From NCBI RefSeq assembly GCF_037975245.1, contig NC_092561.1:13887001-13951000 (forward strand): a DNA stretch of 64,000 nucleotides, written 5' to 3'. The translations under genes and the position numbers were made by a program. Below are positions 37,244 to 49,150 of the stretch, in pieces. Position 1 is the first letter of the stretch. Every line of letters begins with the position of its first letter. Under the pieces are notes generated by a model, which was not told the origin of the DNA, did not search any database, and worked only from the letters and a program-made list of their open reading frames with translations. The DNA comes from Apostichopus japonicus (lineage: Eukaryota; Echinodermata; Holothuroidea; Aspidochirotida; Stichopodidae).

Positions 37244-37838
37244 AGCAGCATTTTGCGTCCTTTGCTATGATTTTTTTCAACCTCACTGACTCCACTATGC
37301 CATAACGACATACATAATTGGCTTATCTACTTAAATCTTACTTCAAATGGTGGCATAAAAGTCGAAAACTTTGCAACAATTTGGCTACGGCTCATAACTA
37401 AACCTGCATCTCTGATTGGTTGAATTCAAGCTAGTGGGTTTGGGGAACTGAATGCGATTAATTTTGGATGTGGAATGCTCGCCAACTAACATTGTTGGCA
37501 GGGAAAAACTTGGCTAATATCTTAGTTTGCTGTTTTGTGATTTCATGTATGTAAAAAACTTGATGGACATGTCAAAAGAGTAGAAAACGGCGACCAAACG
37601 CAAAATGCTCATGAATAAACATACTATTCACTGATTGGTGGAATTCAAAGTAGTGGATTTGGAGATTGAAAACTTTGTCGAGGACACTCTTACTCGTTAA
37701 ATTACTCGCTAATTAATGCTCTTGGCAGGGTGAAACTTGGATGGTATCTTAGTTTGCTGTTTTATGATTGATACATGTAAAAAAATTGATGCACATGTTA
37801 AAAAGGTGGAAAAAAGCGACCCAACGCAAAATGCTGCT
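37244..37838. mobile_element. MITE with 15-bp terminal inverted repeats and TTAA target sites
   Basis: The left end agcagcattttgcgt (37244-37258) is the exact inverse of acgcaaaatgctgct (37824-37838). Both ends are directly flanked by TTAA (37240-37243 and 37839-37842), the target duplication used by piggyBac-type transposases. The interior consists of two diverged direct copies of about 230 bp (gattggt(t/g)gaattcaa, atcttagtttgctgtttt, gcgacc(a/c)aacgcaaaatgct). No transposase is encoded. Confidence 0.82.
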
Positions 37839-38171
37839 TTAAGGGGAAATGCAAATACCCCTTGAGGAGAAATACAGTGTGGTAAAATTTCCTGTAGGAA
37901 ACTGTTTACTGGTTATGTGCAGTGTAAAATGGGGATGAGGGGATGATGGGAATAAACCATTGTCACTCTGTCACTCTCAGGTACAGTATAAGTGCTGTAT
38001 ATTATAACTGGAACATCAGCAAAGTTACTGCCTAATTGGGTATAAAGCGCCAAGATTACTGTTTGCAGTATATTCACTTCAACTATAGGTCTGGAACTTG
38101 TTTGTGCTCAGTTGCAAAGTTGTTCAATAAAGACATTGCATGAAATGATCAGACTGACCACTTAGACAGCT

Positions 38172-38365
38172 AGTGTACCACAATATGGCAATGTATATCG
38201 GCCACCCTAAGGAAAATTATTTTTGGGCTTATTTCCAGGTATCATCACTGATTTTATTACTAGGACAGTTTTAAGAATACAAGTTAAAGTACAGATGATA
38301 AGAAAATCAGGACAATTGAAGGAGATTTGACCTATCTTAGAAAAATGAAGTAGAAATGGTGAGAT
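38172..38365 (+). repeat. Dispersed repeat, copy 1
   Basis: Shares with 40313-40513 the blocks gctt/gctaatttccag, acaagttaaagtacagatga, gaaaatcaggac(a/g)attgaa and ggagatttgac. The two copies are about 2.1 kb apart in the same orientation and well diverged. Confidence 0.75.
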
Positions 38366-40312
38366 TTTGCCCGGATAGCCATTTCAAAGGAGCGGGACCA
38401 CTGCTCTAAACTTTCACCCCTTGCAGCTCAAAATCTTGACGTTAAAGGTATGGGATTAACAAGTGCCATGATAGGCCAAGTCATCAGCTATGAGGAAATG
38501 GGTAGGAATGCCATAAAGGGCATATCTTCTATGCTCTAGGGGCCCTCTAAGGAAGACAAGTTTAGTGTGTTAGTCAATGGAGAAGAATAATTGTGGTACG
38601 CTTATAAGAAGTGTGATTTCTCTCAGTTTAGCCCCAAAAAAGCAAAATATAGGCTAAAATGGTCAGGCTACTGTAGCCGTTGATATTTCAGGTGAAATGT
38701 TTCATGATTTCATGCTTGAGTGATTTTGAAGGGGAAAATTCTTATTTAGCTAAAAAAATGGATTTTCAGGGTTGAGATCATATAACTCACTTTTGGCTGA
38801 GCTTTTGTCTCACATAGCAACTTGCATTTTGTAATGTTTGACATTAATTTAAAGAATGGTGAAGATGATGCTACTCCAAGTCTCCAACATATTTCAGTAG
38901 GCTTAAATTCAAGATTGCATTACCATAGTTGAAGGACTATGGAAAGGAAGTTTCATGAAATTTACTTAGCAACGGTAATCAAAAGTAACACAGTTGAACA
39001 ACTATAGATGATGTTTGGGCAGTACAAATTAGCAAATTATACTTGGAATTTCATTGTTCCAGAGTTGATACAGTTCAGATTCAGCCCTGCCGTGTCAGTG
39101 TTGTTGTTGAAGAGCATGATTTCTGCCATAATTTACACCTGAAGGTAAGTAATGTTATAACAATGAACTAGAACTAAAGTAAGCCCGGGAAAACACAGAT
39201 CTCTGCTGTTTACTAGCAATTGGGATGCTATAGTCCCAGGTATAGCCAGCATAGTGCTCATACCATGTGTCATTGTCAGTCTGGGTATCATTTTGACTTC
39301 TCTGTATTAAAATACATTGTGTTGGGCTATACTTATGTGTAACTTACAGTAGTTGTCAAAAATGTATGGCAGAATCATCAATATAGGTCTATATAATTGG
39401 CTGGTTTACAGTATTCATAGAACAAATTCTGACTTGTGAGTCCTTAATTGAGACACAAGTATATAAAAAATCTGCAAGGTACAGTACAACTAAACACCTC
39501 AATTTGCATGGTTCAGATGCATAAATATAATATATACTGGCTTCTCCCAAAATGTGCCCTGACATGGGCATGGCCTGGCTTAATCCAGCTGTTAGTGTTA
39601 GTTGGTGATGTACTTTGCTTCTTCTCGGTAAACACCAACCCCCTTTTACTTATTTGCAGACCATGGGAAAGGTGTAGAATTGAACAAATATGCATTAAAT
39701 GTAAATGTAACAGGAAAATGTGGTATAGCAGTCCTTGACTAGTCAATTGTGAGGCTAGTTTTAACCTTATTTAACACAAGGCAGTGTTTAGAGGGCGCCC
39801 TCTATAATGAAATCTCAATCAATAAACACCTAAAAACACCTACTTAACAATCTCAATTGCTTTCTGCCAGTTGTAAACTTTTATCCTGCAGTTCAGTTAT
39901 CTCCTTGAAGAATTTATACTCTTTAAATCCCAAATAAGATCAAATTTATTTTTAGTGTTTCTTTTGCTCTATGCCAGGTCTGGGACCCCCCTCTCCCAGC
40001 CCGATTATCATCTCCTTAGAAAGGACTCGCAAAACCTGGAGACAGGTTTGTGCATAATAAAGGACTTTTGAAGTACAAAATAATCAACAGAAGGAATTTT
40101 TCCAGAGAATGTAAGAAACAGATGGATTGAAAGCACAGCAACGAGGCTAGAGCAGAAATCCATTTCAAGCTCAAATTTGACCCAACTGAGCTCTTAAAAA
40201 GTTGATATTGGGGATCAAACAGAAAAAAAATTACAGATATTTTAATGCTTTGTAGTTTAGTTTACCTCAGGAGAAGAAGAAAAATTTCATGAGGCTTAAG
40301 GTAGCATACTAC
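38366..40312. other. No gene seen
   Basis: Sequence between the two dispersed repeat copies. The overlapping frames at 39389-39746 have no motif or splice support. Confidence 0.4.
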
Positions 40313-40513
40313 AATTAGGTAATGTACATCCGCCAAAAAAATGCCTAAAATGAGCCACCGAACTTGTTGTTTTTGGCTAATTTCCAGCTACCATTTTCGA
40401 TTTTGTAAGTTAGGATGTTTATGAGTACTTACAAGTTAAAGTACAGATGATATGAAAATCAGGACGATTGAAGGAGATTTGACATAGTTTAGAAAAATGA
40501 AGGAGAAATGTAC
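40313..40513 (+). repeat. Dispersed repeat, copy 2
   Basis: Second copy of the element at 38172-38365, with a few short insertions near its start. Confidence 0.75.
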
Positions 40514-41231
40514 TCTCTACCCACTACTTTTTCAAGTTATTAGTATTTTGACTAACTGTGTTGTGTGTTAGGGTGGCAGCTGTGCGAATATACTTCTTGA
40601 AATGTTTAAAAAGGTGTATAAATTGTGATAAGGATTCACCAGCTGTTCAGGCTGAATTTAACTAAGTGTTTAATACTGTGTCTCCAACTCAAACTTCATT
40701 GGCTTAAATGAAGATCACCCCTTGTACACAGTCATCTCTCTGAGCAAGTTATTGCCATAGTGGAAGTATGCAATTAAAACTTCATACAACGTACCTTTTT
40801 TCACACACACATTTTAATAGCTCAGTTACATTCAGGAGTATTGGTTCTCTTGTTCATTTGTAATCTGCTATAGGTCAACTTCTTTTGCTGGTTTACTTTT
40901 GAGATCAAACATATTCTATTGTTTGATTTTTAGTACTTATGCTTTATCTTCTCCTAATCTAACCATCCTTTAGTGTAATTGCCAGCTAACATTGCCCATA
41001 TTCGCTGGTTATTACATTTCTCTTATTCTGGACCATATGGATTTATCTCATCCTCTCTTGGGATACTAAGCTTGCACTCAACTTTTACAGCTAGAACTCC
41101 AGGTTTCGACACTTCCAGGAAACATACCTTCATTGCGGCTCTGATGACCTTGGATGACTTTGACCTAGTTTCTAATATTTTAATAAAATCTGATAGATTA
41201 GTGGATGGGATGGGCTTTTTACAGTACTTAC

Positions 41232-41437
41232 TTGGTTTGGTAGTGTCCATTGTAATTGCTTGATCACATAGTCATACAGGGCTCCTCCTTTCTTCCAATT
41301 GATTATCAATGCAAACAGGTCTACATAGCTTTGCTTCTCCTTTGCTACATGATAACTTTCATCTTGGTCTTTTGACAATTTTGGCATTTTCCACTTCCAT
41401 GGTTCACCAACAGTTCCAAAGATGGCCCACCACTTGA
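41232..41437 (-). CDS. Candidate internal exon, unrecognised
   Basis: A minus-strand stretch of 68 codons without a stop lies between an acceptor (caactgaatag) and a consensus donor (gtaagt after CAA). It begins KWWAIFGTVGEPWKWK, continues with a charged DQDESYHVAKEKQSY segment, and ends LYDYVIKQLQWTLPNQ. The W/L pattern, with an acidic middle then LFALIINWKKGG, is loosely like helices 4-6 of a death domain. That resemblance is weak and is only an idea. No neighbouring exon in matching phase was found: the minus-strand segment at 42894-43170 ends in a stop, so it is not upstream of this one. Confidence 0.35.
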
Positions 41438-42893
41438 CTATTCAGTTGCATCCATGCTATTAAAAAAAGATTTGCAAAGCCAGAAAGTCAATTGATTTGG
41501 TGATTTCTTGCCAATATGATAAGCAACTGTGGATACTATATTCATCTACATTTAGTATTGCTGATCAGAATGTGTAATTTAGTAAAATGGGCTTGCAGCA
41601 ATGATTGATGTACATTCAAATACAAAGAAAGCTGGAGTTCAAACAAATTCCCACTTCTTCAGTGATGAGAGTGAGACTTATAAAGGTTCTCACCTATAAC
41701 TAACCTCAAATTGACTTCAAGTGACCCTTAACTTTATGGAAAACAATGGGATCATCTATTCAGCATACTATAGGTTCCCCTAAGTTACATTCATACCTTC
41801 AGATATTGTACTATAGAGGTTTTCCAACCATTATCTGTTGACCTAAACTGACATCATGACTAGCATTAAACACGACTGCGATTATCTTCTTACTAATTGC
41901 TACCAAACAGTTTGAAGCTAACTTTTCACTCATGGAATGTCATGTTTACAGACTTTGACCTAAGTTGACCCAATTTAACTTTGACCTTGATGTAAAATAA
42001 AAGAGACCATCAAACATGATATATCTTTGAAAACTAACTTCAAAACAATTTAGTTACAACTATTAAATAATACAAGTGATATGACTAAACTTCCAAATTA
42101 AATTAACATTACTGTAATTGTGAACAAACTACAATGTACTCACAGTCTTACATGTAATACCTGTGCAACAGGATTCAGTCTCCTAATTAACTGAAAACAA
42201 CAAGAATAATCACTGCACTGCACTACACATGTACACACACATCAAACATAAATTTACTAACTGCAGATTATCCCAGGGCTACTTTAATCTATCCTTTTAA
42301 CAATTTGCTTAAAATACAGACTACTCACTACCAATAAACATGGCTGACTGTTACATAACTATGGAAAATGTGGCCCAAAACGAAATCAATTTTACAATTC
42401 ATGCTGTTTTGGCATCTTTAATGACGCGAACCCATGAACCCATTCTCATTAGTTATTTTCCAAATCACACATAAATTTTGCCATTTATATGAAGGGATAT
42501 TGAATTGATACAAACTCACCTTTCATAATTCTTCATTCCTCGACTGTACTCCTCATCGGGCGTTGCACTACCCTCAATTAAACGATGGCTAAGCCCTGTA
42601 CGTACTGCAGCATAATCAATATACCTCCTGCTTTATGGCTGTGGCGAACGTTGACACAAGTGTAGCCATTGCCTATGAGACTGCATGTACACAGGTTCTA
42701 CGGTATGACAACAACCCCTATTGCGGGATGTCGGAGTAACTGCATTCCGCGATTATGGCAGTGTTTTAAAACTGCTGGTAATTTGGTGGTATTTGTGTTG
42801 GATGCTGTACCATATCTTCAAACTACACCAGGTAAAGTTACATAGGAATTAACAAATAACTTGATGCACGGCAAAGTCCAGGATGGTTAGATA

Positions 42894-43170
42894 TTAAACG
42901 GCTGTTCCTGCTGCTTGAAGTAGTGGAACTGAGCTGCCTCCACCAAGCATATATGCTACTGGGTGCATGTCAGTTAGATGACAACAATTGAAAGTGGAAG
43001 CTTGATGTGACATCAGTTCTAATTTGCATATATATGGGGGTCTAAAGTTCAACACAAATACACTACACTTCCTACTGCCATCAGTCTTGCTTATAAATGC
43101 AACACTGATATAATCATGACCCTCTGACTCACCCCTGATCCAGGGATTCACAACACAGTCACGCTGATAA
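42894..43170 (-). CDS. Candidate terminal exon, unrecognised
   Basis: A minus-strand open stretch of 91 codons follows a possible acceptor (aagatgtcag) and ends at a TAA (42896-42894). It contains GHDYISVAFISKTDGS, CSVFVLNFRPPYICKLEL and HPVAYMLGGGSSVPLLQAAG. The composition is more protein-like than that of surrounding frames and includes six cysteines. I do not recognise a family. It could be the last exon of a host gene or part of a transposon protein. Confidence 0.3.
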
Positions 43171-43188
43171 CTGACATCTTAGGTAAAG

Positions 43189-43210
43189 CATGGAGCTATA
43201 AAGCTCCATG
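43189..43210. repeat. Short perfect hairpin
   Basis: catggagct and agctccatg form a 9-bp stem around a 4-base ataa loop. It sits just upstream (minus strand) of the candidate exon at 42894-43170. Function unknown. Confidence 0.75.
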
Positions 43211-43614
43211 GGTAAAGTGAGGCATATGGGATTCAAATGATCCACATTTAACTCTCCATGTTTAGGGTACAATCATTCCATTGATAGGTGCATAACTTGG
43301 GCCTACAGGCAAATGAAACGTACACCCGTCTGTAATTAATTGTTTGTTCTGCTTATATAGCTGTGAAGCATATTCTAGTTTGTTATTGTTATTATGATAT
43401 CACCCATGGCTCGCGCATTGTTGGATTGCGCTGTGGTGCGGCGGGATTAAAATCACTCGCTATTAGAAGTGTATGTTCTGTACATTTTGAGTTGATCAGT
43501 ACTTTGAGTAAATTAGATGTTATCAGTGAAAGCTAAGGCCCGGCTTTCCGTTCCCGAACTACCTACAATAAGCCTTACATAGTCACTAAATCAATTCAGA
43601 ATTCTTGGCATAGT

Positions 43615-43878
43615 ATGGGAAAATTTGAGTTTATCAGTACCTTGAGTAAATTAGCACGTACCAAAATGATAGTAGAGCACATAGGAGACAAATGGTTCGA
43701 ACGTAGACAAATATATATCTTTTCAAAATCCCTTCATATATCTAATTTTGCATCCCTCAAGAAATGTAAAGACGCATCAAAACATGGAAGTAATTTGTTA
43801 TTTGATGAAGACAACCAAAGAAAACATTACCCTTTCAATTATGCAATTATTGCACTGTACCATGCTCTTCAAGTAAAG
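43615..43878 (+). CDS. Candidate exon, unrecognised
   Basis: The open frame starts at an ATG (MGKFEFISTLSKLARTK) and runs 88 codons to a consensus donor (AAG, then gtatgt) with no stop. It includes IGDKWFERRQIYIFSKSLHI and ends FNYAIIALYHALQVK. The donor at the end of the frame and the protein-like composition favour coding. No acceptor-linked next exon in matching phase was identified. A similar 35-bp stretch (tgagttgatcagtactttga) precedes it at 43489, suggesting local duplication. Family unknown. Confidence 0.3.
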
Positions 43879-44411
43879 GTATGTAATTGAATCAACACAT
43901 CTGTTCATTGCAATGTGTTTGTCATATATGGTAATACAGTTCCATTAATGCTGGCCTATTTCACACTTTTTTGGCAGAATTCGGATTTGCAAAAGTTTGA
44001 TGAATATTCAGCAAGGTCAACCTTTCTTGATTTATCCCGCACTTTTCACTGAAAATGATTCTAATTAGGTGATTGACCCACGGAACCAGCACGCTACATT
44101 GTTACACAACAGATCAAAAGAGAAACCATATCCTTCGAACGTAATCCTATCCCTAACCCTATGCTCAAGAAATGGGCGATCACAACACACTGGGCCTATA
44201 CCTATTAGATAACGTTAGACCCAGCTGGTTCTGCGAAAAAATATGCACTAAGAGACTATTGTTGCTAATATGATACAACATCCATTTTGTCATTATTTTT
44301 TTGCGCGTGCAACATAATATAAACATGACCCACACGTACATTGACTCATTCCTGTTAAAATGGCTCACCCCACGGTCACACTGATGTCTGACATTTTTAT
44401 TTCAAAGACCA

Positions 44412-44606
44412 ATGGCATATGAAAACTTTGTCCTGAGTTCAGGGGAAAATCATTCGATCGACAAATGCATTACAGAAGTCACATTAAGTCCACATGGTTT
44501 GTCTGACCAATATCCAGTAAGAACTGAGAACATCGGCGATTGTGTCACAGAGCGATTAAAGAAATCAAACGTAACATCTGTGGTTTTGATTTTTAGTTTG
44601 TTTTAG
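44412..44606 (+). CDS. Weak open frame, possibly an exon
   Basis: Sixty-four codons reading MAYENFVLSSGENHSIDKC and onward, preceded by a T-rich tract ending caaag. The phase does not fit the exon at 43615-43878, and no motif is recognised. Listed only because its composition is less biased than random AT-rich frames. Confidence 0.15.
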   Translation: MAYENFVLSSGENHSIDKCITEVTLSPHGLSDQYPVRTENIGDCVTERLKKSNVTSVVLIFSLF

Positions 44607-45328
44607 TAAATAATCTTCGAGTAATCGTTTAAATTTAAACTTACGGGCCCATTGTCACTATCGCCAAATTCAATTACCAGCGATCCATCAACAACGAACA
44701 TTTCGTCGTCGCTACAACACTAAGACCAGAGTTGTTGTATACAGCTGTATGATATAAATAATGTATGATGTACGGTACCTTTCCTCCAATCCTGTACACG
44801 AAAAGTAAAAGTGCATACTGCGCATGTGCACAAAGATTCAAGTGCATACTGCGCATGTGCACAAGATACATGTTTTGACTGTTGAAAATAGGTCAGCCGA
44901 AAATGGTATATGGGGGTTTTCTGTTTCAGGGCAGGTAAAATCAATCGATCCGACTATTGGAGATGTTTAGCATGTTATTATGTACTGCATGTCAAGAGAT
45001 AATGAAAATATATATATAAAAATCAAGAAATATCACCAAAAAACCGCGTTTCCCCCTACCGTTCATTTTTTTTCATAGCTGATATTTTTCTTGTTTTATA
45101 ACAAAGCAAAAAAGTACCTGTTAGGGACTTTGAAAATCTTTCAAATTTCATGAATATGCAGTACATCGACTCCTCTTCACAACCTGATACTTTTTTTGAG
45201 TGTCGGATCACGTTATATTGGTAAAACTGACGTTCAAAACGTTAGGGGGAAACGTTTTTTTCCCCTTAACGGCACTTTCTCCCTACCGTACATTTTTTTG
45301 CCAAATATTTCTCCTTATTCCGCAATTA

Positions 45329-45329
<1 letters not shown>

Positions 45330-45366
<37 letters not shown>
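45330..45366. repeat. (TA)n microsatellite
   Basis: About 18 TA dinucleotides next to the SINE-derived tRNA-like sequence, plausibly its 3' simple tail. Confidence 0.95.
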
Positions 45367-45369
<3 letters not shown>

Positions 45370-45415
45370 GAAAATCGTAATGAGTTGGAAAATCAAGAAC
45401 AGTGAAAAAACTTTC

Positions 45416-45489
45416 AGCCTCCACCGGGATTCGAACCACGGGCCTCCCGCTCTGTACGCGGACACCCTAACCACTAGGCTATGGACGCT
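45416..45489 (-). tRNA. tRNA-like sequence, probably a tRNA-derived SINE head
   Basis: On the minus strand a 74-base body has an A-box-like tagcctagtggttagggtg and an exact B box, ggttcgaatcc. The acceptor arms (agcgtcc and ggaggct) pair at 6 of 7 positions. The anticodon arm pairs around a 7-base loop gtacaga with T33, giving anticodon ACA if functional. The T stem pairs poorly. A downstream unrelated body and (TA)n tail indicate a SINE rather than a working tRNA gene. Confidence 0.6.
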
Positions 45490-46405
45490 GATTGTATGTC
45501 CAGAGGTTCGAAACCGGTAAGGAAGATCGTAATTCCACTGCAGGCGTTTGTCACCTATATCGAACAATACTAGTTCTGTTTTTGGTGACATATTTTGCCC
45601 TACTCTAGAGATCAAACATGATGCTATCCAACTCGAAAATCATTTGTGATTCCTAAAGCCGGATCTTATATATAATGTTTTAACATGATTTAGTCACCGC
45701 ACGTTAAAACACGAAAGAAAAAAATAAAGACAGTGCACCATGGAAAATTATTTGTTTGACTGTATTTTTGCAATGTAAAGTGACAGTCATGACGTCATAA
45801 CTGTAACCGAGTAATCGCGAGAAGAACTTTGCGATTTATCGACAAAATAAATATAAATACAAAATAAATATTCGAATATCAGCACTACTGTAACTCTACT
45901 CATTAATATACATATTACATACATTTCAAAGACTTTGAAAACATTTTTCATTCTGCATGAATGTTAAATATTAAGAGATGAACTGATATGAAAGTTTATT
46001 CCGAACATTTGCACTGTCTCTACCATTTGCACTTGAAATTTAAAGATCCTTCCGAAGCATCACAATGTTACTGTGGAATTGCCCTAATACTTACTTAAAC
46101 TAAGTTAAAGTTAGACCACATGCCTAAGCTAACGATCGCCCAGGCCTAACTTACCATAGGCTAGGGCAAGTAGGGGACTTAATTTGCTTACTTACTCTGG
46201 CCTAGTGATTGACACTGTAGCCTAGTTTGTAGGCCTAAGTTCGGTCGACTCAGTTCTAATACAACTTAAGATTTAGAGTGAGTTGGCTAGTATTACTGGA
46301 TCAAGTCTCTCTCGGATCCGGCCGGAGTGTTATAATATGTATTATACCATTGGATAATATTTTGGCATCAAGTTTAACTTTGAATAATAGTGTGGCATTG
46401 GTTAC

Positions 46406-46599
46406 ACCATGAAGACTGAGACCACAGTTGGAGAACATTTTAACCTTCCCAACCATACCATTAACGATATGTCCCTACAGGGATTGAATCCTTAGGTAGC
46501 CGTCCTGACCTGGTACGAATCAGTAGAGAGAGGCTCTGGATGAAGCGCCTTCGTACCATTCAACCTCATGGGCTGAACATTCAGGAAGGACATGACTAA
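46406..46599 (+). pseudogene. Penelope-like element, C-terminal end of GIY-YIG endonuclease
   Basis: Penelope-like elements encode a reverse transcriptase fused to a GIY-YIG nuclease. Two plus-strand frames carry the conserved end of that nuclease: TTVGEHFNLPNHTINDMSLQ from 46421, then, after a one-base frame change near 46480, LVRISRERLWMKRLRTIQ followed by PHGLNIQEGHD and a TAA (46597-46599). The first part matches the family's EHFN...H...D segment, and the second its R-E-R-x-W-x-x-x-L...GLN end. The reverse transcriptase is absent, so the copy is 5'-truncated and inactive. Identification is from family knowledge of these motifs. Confidence 0.75.
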
Positions 46600-47075
46600 A
46601 TTTTCCTCTGTTCCCTACTCTTTCTCCCCCCCCCCCCTTCACTCATCTTCTCACAGCTCTCTTCCCCTCCTTTTTTCTCCACACCTTTCTGTCTTTGTCC
46701 CTCTCCAGTTTATTCCCTACCATGTGCCTTTAATCCTCTCTTTGTCCCTCCACAGTTTATCTCCTTCCTCTCCTGTTCCCCTGTTGCTTTCTTCTCACCA
46801 TCCATTGTCTACTTATAATCCCCTTTCATCCATCTCATTGTGTTCACTGTGCTCATTAACCTGTCTGTATTCTGTGCATGTTTTTGTCCCCTCTGTTACT
46901 GTAACTTGTCATTTAGCCTCTGAAGAAGATCCTGCTAGGATCGAAACGTCAGGCCAACTTACTTTTACACATTCTATTACACAGGCTCTCTGGTGGATAA
47001 GCAGTTTGCTAACAGTTTTATTTTATTTTGAATGCAGGAAGTATGACAAATAAATGCAGCACTACTACTACTACT
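46600..47075 (+). mobile_element. Penelope-like element 3' region
   Basis: Starts right after the nuclease stop with a C/T-rich stretch (polyC at 46627-46638), carries a hammerhead-like motif at 46920-46956, and ends in an (ACT)n simple repeat near 47064-47077. The 153-codon frame at 46592-47053 is low-complexity Ser/Leu/Pro from the C/T bias and is not a gene. Confidence 0.65.
46920..46956 (+). ncRNA. Hammerhead-ribozyme-like motif
   Basis: ctgaaga fits the CUGANGA core. A hairpin follows (gatcc, tgcta loop, ggatc), then gaaac and gtc. Penelope-like elements are known to carry hammerhead ribozymes in their terminal repeats, so the position is right. One extra A between the core and stem II departs from the consensus, and the remaining stems were not established. 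It may be degenerate or merely similar. Confidence 0.35.
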
Positions 47076-47656
47076 CAACCTTCGATATTAGCACCTACTG
47101 TACAAAACTAATGAAAATATAGAGCGTTTCCTTGCCTTCACACGTTAACTCATTAGCTGATTACAATGATCAGGCCATGTTGACACCTGGTAGTCCTTCC
47201 TCTCCTCGAGGAGAAATATATATTAAATGGGGTGGTGAGTAACTTCCAGTCAAGCCCAGGTTGCTCTTTATCAGAGTGAATTTAGAGAGTCAGGACAATA
47301 CATCCAGAAGTATCATGCTTCATGGTACATTAATGCCCATGCAAAACCCTAACAGCCTTTTTATGGCAAAAGTGGGTTGCATGGACATCCTTCAACTACC
47401 CTGCCAGCTGACATAATACATTTTTAGAATAATGGCTCATGGCGATCTGTGAATACTTGTTTTTTCTTGCAAAAGGTGAAGAACGTGATGTAAATGTTAT
47501 GTTTGTGTATATGTAAGACAACTGCTTGCAAGCACAATTACTGAAAAGGTAAATGTGACTTTTAATTATATTCTGGCAAAGAAACCCTGATATAAGTTTG
47601 CTTAATTAAACTTAATAATTTACACATTTCCCCAACGTTGTCATTGTTTATCACAG

Positions 47657-48256
47657 CTACGTTGGATATGTGGCGAGAAAGTACTTGGCAGCCACATATT
47701 TTAACTATCACAGAAACCGTCCCAAAGAAAGATAGAGATGGGTATGTAGACTAAGTGTTTCTGTCTATGCCCTCAATATATGCTTGTTTGATATGTGAAG
47801 TGAATGGAATTAGATTTACAACCCATTTCAAATGATACCTTTTTAGGCACACTTCTGACTCACTTCAAAACAGAATATTTACATTATTACCACAGATTCA
47901 ATTGGTGGTTTGTGAATTCATTTATGTCTTAAACCAGAAGTTGAATGCATAACTAATTTGAAACACTTTCAAGGTATTTGCATAGTACATTAACGTACAG
48001 TTCTACACCCCTTTTGACGAAGTTAATTGTGTCTAGGACGTATTTCATAGTGACAACAATCAAAAAATTAATTGATATTAGCCTTAGAACTTTATATGTA
48101 AATATTTGCTAAAATACCCTGTGTGTTGATTATCTGGAGGTACAGGAATAGGCAAATCACCACCACCTGTTATGATTTCTTTTCAGGGTCAAGGTGAAGT
48201 ACTTCAAAGCCACCGAAAAATGGCATCCGGTACATGTGAAGGAACCCCAAAACTAA
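47657..48256 (+). CDS. Candidate two-exon 3' end of an unrecognised gene
   Basis: Exon 47657-47741 (acceptor ttatcacag, donor gtatgt) reads TLDMWRESTWQPHILTITET and onward to KKDRDG. Exon 48187-48256 (acceptor tttcttttcag) reads VKVKYFKATEKWHPVHVKEP, then QN and a TAA. The split codon GG|G keeps the frame across the 445-bp intron. Both splice sites are consensus and the peptide is basic and protein-like. No domain is recognised and no upstream exon is in hand. A different frame of the second exon is also open (48172-48375), which weakens the case. Confidence 0.3.
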
Positions 48257-48650
48257 CTGATTTTCGGGATAACATCGTGAAAGTTCTAGTAGTTAATATA
48301 TGTTCTTTCAAGCAGGCTGGAAAAACCTTACTTGATGAACTAAACAAATATACCAAGAATGTTCACCGTGCATAAGCCAACAATGGAAGACTTGCAGAGC
48401 CAATTTAAGAGTAGGTTAACAGATAATCAATGGTTTTAGATTCTTAAGCTCATTTCCACAAATATGTGATATGATTATTCGACAATTAAACAGTAGAACT
48501 AAAATTATTATTGGCAGTTAAAAGATAAAAGAATGTTTGACAAAACTCTTGACAAAAGAACATTCAAAACCGTGCCATAATTAGCTATTATTTGATCCCA
48601 TTCGTTACCAAGGCTTGCATTAGACCAAATGTTATGGATGTAAGCTCTTT

Positions 48651-49150
48651 AATTCACAGGAGATAAAATACTGAAAGCAAACATCATTTTTTTAAATTTA
48701 TGCCCATGTAATTTAATCTCACCAACATAAGTCACCACATTGGTATAAGAACTAGTGCGTATAGTACATTGCTCTTCAATTCACAGGAGATAAAATACTG
48801 CAAGCAAACATCATTTTTAAATGTATGCCCATATAATTTAAACTCACCAACATAAGTCACCATATTAGTAAATGAGCTAATGCGTATAGTACATTGCTCT
48901 TCAATTCACAGGAGATAAAATACTGCAAGCAAACATATTTTTTAAATGTATGCCGATATAATTTAATCTCACCAGCATAAGTCACCATATGGTATAAGAG
49001 CTAGTGCGTATAGTACGTTGCTCTTTAATTCACAGGAGATAAAATACTGCAAGCAAACATCAGTTTTAAATTTATGCCCATGTAATTTAATTTCACCAAC
49101 ATAAGTCACCATGTTGGTATAAGAGCTAGTGCATATAGTACATTGCTGGT
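48651..49150 (+). repeat. Tandem array, ~125-bp units, four copies
   Basis: aattcacaggagataaaatactg recurs at about 48651, 48778, 48903 and 49027, followed each time by gcaaacatc, atgcccat(a/g)taattt, ccaacataagtcacca and agtacattgct. The spacing is 124-127 bp. Confidence 0.93.

Noticed and set aside
46592-47053. 153-codon frame, the longest in the window
   Set aside because: Low-complexity Ser/Leu/Pro from a C/T-rich tract. It lies in the 3' region of the Penelope-like element.
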